Shown here one piece after another: positions 11,534 to 21,335 of a stretch of 64,000 nucleotides of DNA. The stretch covers positions 4,278,001 through 4,342,000 of the forward strand of contig JBANDB010000005.1 in NCBI GenBank assembly GCA_037576215.1. Direction: 5' to 3'. Position numbers and translations under genes: made by a program. The stretch is from Armillaria gallica (Eukaryota > Basidiomycota > Agaricomycetes > Agaricales > Physalacriaceae). Position 1 is the stretch's first letter. Each line of letters opens with the position of its first letter. Under the pieces are notes generated by a model. That model was given only the letters and a program-made list of their open reading frames with translations, made no database searches and was not told where the DNA came from.

Positions 11534-13658
11534 CTATGGATGAATGACAATCAGAAAAGACCATACGTAGTATAGATGAGCCTGAGTTACGGTAATATTG
11601 TGATGGTACACAAATGCAGTCAGGCGGTTGCTTGTATGATGAGGCGATACTCCGCTGGTAGGAAGGCTATGCCTGATGGGGCGATGCACGCCCCCTTCTG
11701 CGTAATTAGTACCACGAAAACATCGGTAATGTGGAAGCCCGTTAGATTCTACTCCCAGGCATAGATACAAGGGAACACCTGGTGGGTCTGAAATGTAGCC
11801 AGAGCGAATTAGGACAAGGATATTCTTTGCAGTCTTCCAGGTACTCGCGTTGAATAATGGAAGTCCTGTCTGTGCATCTTTTAGAGGCCCATACGTCTTG
11901 AACAGTTTTGCAACGAGATCATAGAGAACCTCGGGAGGCGGAACAACAAACTTGCAGTGCTTCTTGATAAAACCAGGGTCCTTTCGAAGACACTCCTTCC
12001 AAGTCATCGGCGGTGAAAGTTGAGCCAAGAATGACACCATCAGCTTTTTATCATGACGATCAGGTAGGAATATCGCATCACGAAGGATTCGGGCAAATGT
12101 AATCCGTAGCCCATGAGACTTGGGGATCCATATCATCTGGAAGACGTGGAATATGTCTTTAAGCACGCCACTTCGACGATCATTTGGCCATGGGATTTTC
12201 TTCAACTCCTCAAGTATCTCCTCGCACTTTCGAACACTCTCTGGATCCAGATCACCCTCTGCACTGCCATCCTCTTTTTCAGATGCAAGAATATCGCAAA
12301 AGTCAATGATAAGTCGTTCAAATGATCGACCCCCCTGTTCTGGCCCGGACCCAATGTCTGTATCAACATCTATCTCTCCCTCGGAAGCAAATGATTGGTC
12401 AAATTCACCGTTAGAAACTTCTGTATTCGAGAATGCTAGATCATTTGAAGATTCAGCTATTGGTCTTGACTGTTCAGAGGTCCCGTGAATTGAACACTCC
12501 TCCATAAGTGTATCCAGACCACCAAAGCTAGGAATATAAGTCTTGAGCTGTGAACGTAGGGCAACGACTGTGAAAGGACATGTCCCGAATTTGGATAGGG
12601 CTTGTTTCCGATGTGTAGATATTATAGCCCCAGGCACAAAGACTTTTGTGACTTCGACCAGAATTCGTGTAGCCGTAACATTAATTCCTTCAAAGCTTTG
12701 ATAGTCAGAGTGGGGAGAGATATGGTCCTGGGCAATGATGTTGGCATCATCCTGGTATAGAAAGATATCACGTCCAGGAGTAAAGGAGATAAGGGCCCCT
12801 GGAATCTGCATTTTCTCCAGCTCTTCATACACCTGAAGTGACACCCAGGCATCAAGTGCAGCGTAACGTAGCTGTTCAGCAGAGAGTTCTTCTGAATCCC
12901 AATCTGGGCTAACTCGAGTTGCCGGATCCTTATCCAGATGAACCTTCAAAACCTTGGCACATAAATCGGCCAACCCAACACGGGCATTTTTAATGATCCC
13001 TTTTTGTTTCGCAAGATGTGCAACATCAACACCTCCTGGAAATGGCTTGGCAACTTGAACACCGCTCTCTTCCTGCAGGTTCTGAAGGTCAAGTTTAATG
13101 TTGCGTCCAACTTTCAGGATACGTGGATTCTTGAGAAATGTGATTAATTGTGGAGGGAAATGTCCAGCACGGATGTGTTCGCTGAGCTTTAGGAGTACAT
13201 CAGACACTCCTCGAGACACCATAGGTAATGCAAAATCCTACCTGGAAAATCCAGACTTTGTTACCATATGCTAATTGAACAATCACAGTCTGACGGCGAT
13301 CGTTATGACCAAGGCGCCGAGCATCAAGATCCACACTCCATTCTGAATCTAAACCTACAACAAGCACACTGTCCTCCTCATCAGGCATCAAATCTATAAG
13401 TGAGAGGATAGTCAATTCAATCTGTGTCATTGATTTCTGTATGTGAACCTGAATGTGAGAAGGAAGTTCGAGGGTTTCTAAATTGCCGTGCTCAGTGATA
13501 GGCCTAACGCCATCCTGCAAACTTGGGAATGCAGTTTCGAGAAAGTTTTTATCTGCCATGGTGTCGGTATAAATGATACGTGGTTGAGATAGGCCATATG
13601 TCTCGAGCGAGCAAGGGGGAGGCATGGCTAAAATCCAGCACATAGGGTAGGGGTCCAA
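11534..13658 (-). CDS. 3'-5' exonuclease domain (DEDDy, RNase D/WRN-like) exons
   Basis: This is the best-preserved part of the larger gene. Motif I is DSE in VGLDSEWSVD. A short intron around 13.22-13.24 kb follows FQ. Motif II has the conserved Asn-x3-Asp in GRNIKLDLQ, and motif III has Tyr-x3-Asp in YAALDAW. All four acidic metal ligands are present, so the nuclease fold would be competent if expressed. About 330 further residues continue to HHNITVTQ, where an intron leads to VGTYNSTGQKYKGHFDVWL and the cysteine-rich end (11520-10484). Proteins of this type hydrolyse DNA or RNA from the 3' end; the substrate here is unknown. The domain call is confident. Whether this stands as its own gene is not. 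Confidence 0.75.
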
Positions 13659-13659
13659 G

Positions 13660-14213
13660 CCTTAAACGTGAAAGTGACATGCACTTTGCATGTCCTATTT
13701 TAGGCTATATAGCACTGTAGGACTTGCCTAGTGGTTCAAATTATCATTATTTCAATGCCTTCATATGAATACAGTTCATTTCATGTCGAAAAACTCTACT
13801 TGGATGTGTTCCTCGCCAAAGTGTGGTGGGGTAGCCAACCGGCAACTCTTGGCAACTGACCGGCACATACCGGCATCTTTCCGGTAACTAAGATTAGATT
13901 ACTAAGCTGCCCTAATATGTACATATTACTACCGTATATGGCAGGTGAGGGGGGGAGGGGGGGTCTAGCTCATCCTTAAACACGAAAATGTATGCCATGT
14001 GTGTTTTTTGAAGCCCGCCTCCCCCTTGCGAGCGAGTGCTGCATTCATGTGAGTGCAATGGTGAATTGTGAGTGTGCCTTTGTTGGTACGAGATCACAGA
14101 CTCTAATTTGACCAAATTCATTGGTCATGGTCAATAAGCCGCTGAAAACTGTTTGGCCTGCTATCTTGGCAATATGTTTGCAGATCTAATGTAAATGATT
14201 GAGCTCAAGTGTA
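13660..14213. other. Gap inside the exonuclease gene, possibly an insertion
   Basis: About 550 bp separate two parts that should be continuous protein. The stretch holds a G-rich run (near 13946-13963), a cluster of CCGGCA/ACCGGC motifs at 13838-13888 and no useful frame. It may be a small inserted element or decayed coding sequence. Confidence 0.4.
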
Positions 14214-15891
14214 TTATAACATTAGAAGTGCATGAACCTTGAAACTATGATCAATGGCCATGACCTCACTACTGAGCAGTGCAGTATGCTGATGGTATTC
14301 GTGTTCATGAGCTTCAATGAAGTTGTCGTAGATGTCACGGCACCATTGCGCTGAAGGTACAATGGTATTGAGACCTCGGTCACTTTTCTTGTCAAACACT
14401 GGAAAGGGCTCGAATATTTGACTGAAGACTGCCGATGCCTTGGCACGAGTCTGAATGGTCTGCAGGTATTGAACCTCTAGCATCTCGTAACGACGGCGGT
14501 GCATTACGTGCAGACTATCTGAAAACTGCTTTGCCTCCATACCATTTTGAAAGCAGCAGTGCATCATAGTGAATACACTGTCGGACATTCCACTGCGGTG
14601 AGTGAGATGTGCAGGAAATTGGGTAGCAAGTGCCTCAGGTAGTCGAGCGAGGACACGTGAATCCCAGCTCTGATATGTCGCTGAACAGCAATTACATTTA
14701 TACCTTATGCCCATTAACCAATACACATCTTCTAGGTCAACAATGCGATGTGGATGGTGCCAGTAACCATGACGTGTGAGCCACCTGATGCACTGTGACT
14801 GTGGACATGAAAGCTGGTCAACAAGAGCAAGTGGATCCCAGTAAAAGAAGCGAGATTGTACAACAGCAATGGCAAGATGTCAGGCTGTTGCAGAAGGAAA
14901 AGTGTCAACATGAGGAAGCCAGAAAGACTTTAATTGGTTATATATAGTGACCTTTGCCACTGCCCCATGGCCAACAACAGAGGCCTTGACAATCTCAAGA
15001 TTGGTTTTGAAGGTGTCCATCAGCCAACTTGGCGGGGGTCATATGCCAGAAGGGAGATCACGGTCTTCATTGTCCTCAGGTGCAGCATGACCTTCACCAT
15101 CGTCGCCAGTGTCTTCTTCATCCTCATCCAGCAAATCATTGTCTAAAGGACGGACAGGGTCATATTCGGGGAAGATCTGTTCAATGTCAATGTCTATAAT
15201 AAGTTCTGTGAACTTGCGGGAGTCTATAGTGCAATACAATGTACCTTCAACAGTAGAATTTGGCATGGAAAGAGGATGAGATATCTGAGACATTAATTGG
15301 GCACATCGCAGAGCCTCTTTTCCAAATATAGAGGCCAGTGGTCGATCAGTATGGCTAGCGGCTATTGTCTAGTTAAGAGGCATCAGATCAATAGGGTAGT
15401 GTATTTTTAATAACAAAACTTACTATTGAGGATGATAATACTACTGCATCACTGCACTGCCAAGAATTTAGGTCCACGTCTGTTGGAACATTGGAACAAT
15501 TGACAATTTTTCGAGGTCGGCCTTGCTTGCACTTTAATGGCGGTTCCGTAGCTACTTGCTGCTGCTTACAAGGATGTCCACGTTTATGTTTAGGTTGTAC
15601 CACTTGCGCTGAGGTTTGAGGCTCCTTCCGGGGTCGACCACGCCCATGCTTTGGGGCAGTTACTGGGTTACTATGGGATGTCACAGCGGTTTTCAGAGGA
15701 TTCGTAGTCACCAGAGTGACCCCATTGTCATTAGAACGTTCTGAATTCACAACGCGAGCTGGCTCGCAATCGTTAGCTTGATTTATAGCAGGTGTAATTG
15801 GAATGACAGGCAACATGTTAGTCTGGATCGATATTAGCTTCATTGAGCACAAAAAAATGAATGTACCTGCTACTGTAGATCTACTTGACAT

Positions 15892-16435
15892 ATTTCAACT
15901 GTAGAACCCACTCATGAAAGCCCCAAAAGTCCTGGTGAATGATAAACCAAGGTTGGTACAGGAGAAGACAGCAAAAACATACCTCAAGTGGCTATCTTAA
16001 CTGAAGGTGCAGGTTTCCTTGCTGTTGAACACAAAACAGAGATATTTACATGATATTACACTTTTTTTATATGTTGGAAGGCATGGATACTGAGGAATCG
16101 TGCTGTGAGAGCTGTGCGGCGACGTCGACAATTGACGGAACACATGGGAACATGTTACCCAGTTTGGTAATTACATAAGCATTTTAAACTCAGTTTAAAG
16201 TCCGGTCAGTAGCAACTGCTATTGATAGCGACCCACGAGCACGAGTAGCTAGCCCTCCAACCATGAAAACAGTTTGTAAACTAGCTGTAAACAGTTTATA
16301 AATGGTATTGAACATGTGACTTGCAATACTCTATCACTTATATCTATCCTGAACCTCGCAATGGAACCTCTATGGTACAATTTGGATGAAAGAAACGATA
16401 TGCAGATTGCTTGCCGGCATGCTGGATCGAAGCAG
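15892..16435. other. No gene; contains a second TIR-like end
   Basis: There is no coding frame. At 16251-16263 AGCCCTCCAACCA, followed by AAACAGTTT-rich DNA, resembles the right end of the 50.6-kb block read inward (AGGGCTCCAACCA, then ACTGTTTTTAAAC). It may be the end of a related element. Confidence 0.4.
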
Positions 16436-16440
16436 AAGTT
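16436..16440. repeat. Target-site duplication AAGTT (left)
   Basis: AAGTT directly borders the left LTR and is repeated at 21331-21335 after the right LTR. Five bases is the usual size for Ty1/copia integration. Confidence 0.9.
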
Positions 16441-16740
16441 TATTGTGAGGATGAGTGAAATATGCAGTGGTAAACCTACTTCTCGGTCTACTACCTTAGT
16501 AGTTGGTATGATATGAAGGAAATTAATTACTACTACTGGGCCAAAACATCGGCCTTATATACTACACAATGTATCTAGAAGGTTCTACTACTTTACCTAT
16601 GTTTATATACGCTCGAAAGTTCCAGTAAGTAAAAGTACGAAGAGGAGGAAGAGCAATGATGCTCAAACATTCTGGATGTTACCGGATTGCCAAGATGTGG
16701 CATACCCGATATGGTACTGCCAGCTTGTCGGATCACAACA
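16441..16740 (-). repeat. 3' LTR of the copia element
   Basis: This is 300 bp that reads TGTTGTGATCCG at its start and CCTCACAATA at its end on the element strand. It matches 21031-21330 at 295 of 300 positions. Confidence 0.96.
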
Positions 16741-16752
16741 CTCCCCCTCAAG
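16741..16752 (-). promoter_or_regulatory. Polypurine tract (plus-strand primer)
   Basis: On the element strand TTGAGGGGGAG directly abuts the 3' LTR. It overlaps the pol stop codon TGA at 16748-16750. Confidence 0.85.
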
Positions 16753-19700
16753 ACGGTAACAGCCCAAGTTCCTGTACAAACTTGTCGTGCTTCTGGCAGG
16801 GCAGTGCCTTCGTCATGACATCTGCAACCATTTCATCTGTGGGGCAATAGAATAGCTCTATTATATCATCTTCAATTTTTTCCCGGACAAAATGATTTTG
16901 TACGTCAAAATGTTTCGATCTTGCGTGGTACTGCGGGTCGCATGCGATGGCAATGGCTGATTGATTGTCCTCAAAAATCAAGGTAGGATCTTCTTGTGAA
17001 CATCCTAGCTCAGCCAACAAGTTCCTATTCCATATGGCTTGCCTAGTTGCATGTGCAAGAGCTGTATACTCTGCTTCTGTTGAAGACAGTGCAACAGTAC
17101 TTTGTTTTTTCAAGCTCCATGCAAATGATGCGCCTCCGATAAGGTATGCGTACCCTGAGACTGATTTCAAATCATCTTGATTTGATGCATAGCTTGCATC
17201 AGAGTATCCCGCACTGATTACTTCAGTCTCCTCATTTCTGCGGAACACAAGTTTTAGATTTTGGGTTCCAGCAAGGTACCTGAGGACGCGCTTCAGTGCT
17301 GTCCAATGCTCTGGTCCTGGGTTCAACGCATATTGTCCTAGCTCCTGGACTGGATGCGCTAAATCGGGTCGCGTTCCTTGTGCTGCATATAGCAATGATC
17401 CTATCACTGCCTGATACCCGGACACAATCGCAGGGTCGACAGGCAATTTATCAGATCGCCTTCTCAAGATCACATTTGGATCAAGAGGTGTTGTTACGGG
17501 GTGCGCGTTCTGCATATTGAATCGTGATAGGAGTCCATCGATGTACCGTGTTTGAGAGAGTGCAACGGTTCCGTTTTCCCGGTCCCTCTCTATTTCGATT
17601 CCAATGATCTTTTTCGGCTCTCCTAGGTCCTTGACATTAAACAACTTCTGCAGCTCCCCCTTAACTTCTGCCATATCTCCTACGGTTTCCATGAATATGA
17701 GTAAGTCATCTACCCATACTGTGATGACTGTCATTCTTCCATCTCTTATGTGATTGTATACACAGTGATCAACTTCGAGCCTTGAGAATCCGATGTCCAT
17801 CATATTTCTATTGAACTCTCGGTTCCACTCACGTCCTGACTGCTTCAAGCTGTAAAGAGTTTTATGTAGCTGGCAAACTCTGCCTGATCCATCATCATAG
17901 CCTTGTGGTTGCCGCATGAAAATCTCTTCTTCGAGTTCCCCATTTAGGTAAGCTCCTTTTACATCCATCTGAGAGATTTCGAGGTTTTTGATGGTGGCAA
18001 TGCCTAGGGCTGCGCGAACAGATTCTAGTCGGACTACTGGTGCGAAGGTTTCATAGAAATCTACTCCTGGTATTTGGGAATAGCCTTGCACAACGAGCCG
18101 TGCCTTGTAACGGGAGACATTTCCATTTTCATCATATTTCTTGCTGAAGACCCATTTGCTCCCAATAGCTTCTCTTTCTTTTGGCAGGTCCTCTAAGGTG
18201 TATGTCCCCATTTCCTGGATGGTATGTATCTCCTCATCCATGGCCCTTTTCCATTCCAACCATTCTGCTTCAGCTTCAGCTTCTTTAAGGCTTTGGGGGA
18301 AATCATTTGGGCTGACAGGCATCTTGTCACCTACGAGATAACTCCGTATGGATGCAAGGTTTGTGAAGTCTTCTTCATTCGGCTGCTCCATGACAGTTAT
18401 TGATGATGTACTAGCTTGCCTCAGCACTGATGGAAGACGAGAATCAGGATTATTCATCTTTCGGTAATTATGATCCTTGATAGTGCGCTCAGATCTGCGG
18501 GGATATGATTGAGAGGATGAGGATATCGTTTGGGGAATTCTTGAAGGTATCGGCACTGTTGGTACTGTGAGTGAGGGCTTTCCAGTTTCTGGTTTATCTT
18601 TATTGGCTGACTTCTCATCACCATCAGGCAATTGAGGGTCGCTATTTCCTGTCTCCCCCTCGAGCCCCATATTGTCAGTCTTCTCGATGTCCACAGCTTT
18701 TGACGGTTCCACAAATATGAAATTCCTTGAGACTCGGATTTGCCTAAGTCTCAGATCATAATATTTTATGGCCTTCGGACCATCAAGATACCCAACAAAG
18801 ATGAATTTCTTTGACTTTGGCTCGAGTTTTGACAGGTTCTGCCCTTCCGTCAAGATCCACACATCACAGCCAAACTCCTTGAGGTGCGAGACATTTGGTT
18901 TTGTCTTTGTCCATGCTTCCTCAGGTGTTTTCCCTTCTAGGGCTCGCGTCGGCACCATGTTTCGTATATAGGCTGCATATTCGATCGCGGTTTCCCACAG
19001 GAATGATGGCAGGCCACGCACTATTAACATGGCTCACGTGAGTTCAATCAAGATGTGATTAAATCACTCTGCTACACCATTTGAAGAGTGTGCATAGGGT
19101 GCAGTGGTTTGCAACTCGATTCCCTTCTCCTTCAACCAGTCCTTGACTTCTTTGCTGATTAGCTCCTTTGCATTGTCAACTCGGATGACTTTCGGCTTGA
19201 CTCCGAACTGTCACTCTATGAAGGTGATGTATTCTTTGATCTTATCAAAAGCTTGACTTTTCACCTTCATAAATTTAGGTACACAACGTCGGGTCGTGTC
19301 ATCCGTAAAAGCAATGTTATACTTCGATCCCTGCAAGGAAGCAACATGGGCTGGTCCCCAGATATCACTGTGAGTAAGTTCGCCCGGAATTTCTCTTTGA
19401 TGCTTCGCTTCTTGTGGGTATGGGTTGTGCGTCTGCTTTGCTTGTATACAGGCCTCGCATTGAGTGAATGGAGGAGAGTCTTCATCAATGGTAAGTCCTT
19501 CTACAAGTCCATCCTTTGCCAAACACTGAAGTCCTGTAATACTCAAGTGCCCAAGTCTTCGATGCCATGAATCCCATGTATTCTGGCTGTCCTCAGCGAC
19601 ATTTGACTGTTCAGCAGTTATTCTGGCATGTGCTGCCATTTGATATAGCCGCCGGGATTTATGTCCGACTGCAAGAACTGTACTGCCATTTCAGAGAAAC

Positions 19701-20932
19701 TCAACTTTTCCTCTATGAAACCTGGCTTCCATTCCTGCGTCATCAAGTCTGCTGATGGATATGAGGTTATTTATGGCCTTCGGAGCGAATAGGGTGTCCT
19801 TGAGATGGTGAGTGACGGTTTTGCTTCCAACTCTGCAGTCTATAATGACTGTGCCTCGTCCCAGGGCTTTGATGGTTTGGTTTCCAATGCCATTAATCGA
19901 TGACTCTGTTAATGGTTTGAAATCCGTAAAGGAATCACGGTCATTGCAGATATGGGATGTTGTTCCTGAATCCGCAAGCCAGTCATAGCATGAAAAATGC
20001 GAATCAAATTGTGGACAGCTTGTGTCTATCACTGGGTAAGCTGTCTCAGGTATGTCACTGCCAACATCTGACTGCTTAGCTTGATTAGCGTGATCCTTTC
20101 CCTTTCTTCGGCCCTTTCCTCTCGACTTTGGACCCTTTCCCTCCATGCCACCTCCTTTGGACCAACATTCTGTGGAAATGTGGCCTCGTTTATGGCAATT
20201 CCAGCATTCTTCTTCTGAATTATCCTTCTCTGTATTTTGCTTCCAATTTCCTCTTCCGCGCTGACTCTTTCCGTGTCCATACATGGCTGATTCTCCTCCA
20301 TTGCTCTTCTCCAATCTTCTGCAGTTCTCTTCCATCACAATGGCAATGAACTCATGTGAGGTAACAGTGGGGTTATTTCCGGTTGCGCCAAGATACGCTG
20401 TTGTAAATTGGTCCCAAGATTCAGGTAAGGATGTTATTAATAACATGAGGAAGTCTTCATCTGATACTTGGCTTCCGAGCATCCCTAGCTCCTCTTGAGT
20501 GTGTCGCATCTCGGTTATGTGTTCTACAATGTCTGTAGACTCATCGGCAACAGTACGATACAAACGGCGGCGGTAAGATAAAATTCCTAGCTTTCCTCTA
20601 GCCTCCTTTACTAACTTCAATTGCTTTCACATCTCGGCTGCGGTGGTAGCGCCCGTGATGTGAATCATCTGCGTGTCGCTTAGCGTCAGCTCAATCTGTG
20701 TCTGCGCCTTCCCATCCATCTCTTCCCATTTTTGTAGCTTTGCAGTTTCCTCAGCTGTTGGTGCCTTAGGGTCTGCTGCAATCGGTTTCGTATCTGTTCC
20801 CTCGGCATACCTCAAGAGACCTTGTTCTCATAAGATGGCTGTCACACGACGCTTCCACGGAACCCAATTGTCTTCTCGAAGAAGCTCGATCTGGAATAAC
20901 GATGATGGTGTTGAATCATTTGATGATGACAT
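16748..20932 (-). pseudogene. copia Gag-Pol polyprotein, six in-frame TGA stops
   Basis: One frame of 1,394 codons starts at ATG 20932 (MSSSNDST). In order: a Gag part with WDQFTTAYLG, the zinc knuckle CWNCHKRGHISTEC, protease WLADSGTTSHICND, the integrase zinc region WHRRLGHLSITGLQC with the CEAC pair, integrase core with FTDDTTR and AYAHSSNGVAE, reverse transcriptase with VKGAYLNGELEEEI and VWVDDLLIF, and RNase H with GYSDASYA and ALSSTEAEYTAL. Stops lie at 20828-20830, 20627-20629, 19691-19693, 19211-19213, 19064-19066 and 19034-19036. By comparison with the family, two replace Trp (after AEM and FIE) and two replace Arg (after GVAE and ELT). The last 760 codons (from 19030) are uninterrupted. 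Confidence 0.95.
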
Positions 20933-21012
20933 GATGTGATGTAGTTTGGGGGTTTGATTGTTGTATTAGGCGAGTACTGCTCGTGTAGGTATGTAGATGA
21001 ATAGATTATTTA

Positions 21013-21030
21013 GGCTCGGGGCCTATAACC
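21013..21030 (-). promoter_or_regulatory. Primer-binding site, half-tRNA type
   Basis: On the element strand GGTTATAGGCCCC follows the 5' LTR directly. From memory, Drosophila copia uses GGTTATGGGCCCAG, which pairs with the anticodon arm of initiator tRNA-Met. The site here differs in the first 12 bases by one G-to-A change. Confidence 0.65.
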
Positions 21031-21330
21031 TATTGTGAGGATGAGTGAAATATGCAGTGGTAAACCTACTTCTCAGTCTACTACCTTAGTAGTTGGTATG
21101 ATATGAAGGAAATTAATTACTACTACTGGGCCAAAACATCGGCCTTATATACTACACAATGTATCTAGAAGGTTCTACTACTTTACCTATGTTTATATAC
21201 GCTCGAAAGTTCCAGTAAGTAAAAGTACGAAGAGGAGGAAGAGCAATGATGCTCGAACATTCTGGATGTTACCGGATTGCCGAGACGTGGCATACCCGAT
21301 TTGGTACTGCCAGCTTGTCGGATCACAACA
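21031..21330 (-). repeat. 5' LTR of the copia element
   Basis: This is the 300-bp partner of 16441-16740. It would carry the promoter of the element. Confidence 0.96.
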
Positions 21331-21335
21331 AAGTT
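21331..21335. repeat. Target-site duplication AAGTT (right)
   Basis: This is an exact match to 16436-16440. Confidence 0.9.

Larger units (their letters stand above)
10484..15891 (-). pseudogene. AT-hook / DUF6729-like / DDE-like / 3'-5' exonuclease gene, partly decayed
   Basis: The modules lie in order on the minus strand. 15891-15388 carries AT-hook-like motifs (HGRGRPRKEP, KCKQGRPRKI). 14930-14214 carries a region I recall as DUF6729 (YWLMGIRYKCNCC, then FPAHLTHRSGMSD, HRRRYEMLEVQYLQ, ending AIDHSFKV). 13658-13200 carries IIYTDTMADKNFLE and exonuclease motif I (VGLDSEWSVD). 13222-11534 carries motif II (GRNIKLDLQNL) and motif III (YAALDAW) of the DEDDy exonuclease fold. 11520-10484 has a cysteine-rich tail (CQKCGRGEGC, FSCRDCGRIDCVG). 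The DHS and YTD elements look like parts of a DDE recombinase core. Damage: a TGA at 14880-14882, an unexplained 540-bp gap between DHSFKV and the YTD motif, and an unclear splice at 13.2 kb. The DUF6729 name is from memory. Confidence 0.6.
16441..21330 (-). mobile_element. Full-length Ty1/copia LTR retrotransposon, 4,890 bp
   Basis: The element runs on the minus strand. The 5' LTR is 21031-21330 and the 3' LTR 16441-16740, each 300 bp, with 5 differences between them (98.3% identity, 4 transitions). It has a perfect 5-bp target duplication, a primer-binding site next to the 5' LTR and a purine tract next to the 3' LTR. One 1,394-codon frame (20932-16748) carries zinc knuckle, protease, integrase, reverse transcriptase and RNase H in copia order. 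The frame has no indels but six TGA stops, so the copy is dead in cis. Its LTR divergence is lower than that of most of the tandem duplication, consistent with a later insertion. Confidence 0.96.

Noticed and set aside
15039..15293. Stand-alone acidic protein
   Set aside because: It lies in line with the exonuclease/DDE gene between its AT-hook and cysteine-rich modules, so I treat it as part of that gene.
9842..16263. A simple transposon pairing the ends at 9853 and 16251
   Set aside because: Both TIR-like sequences point the same way, so they cannot be the two ends of one element.
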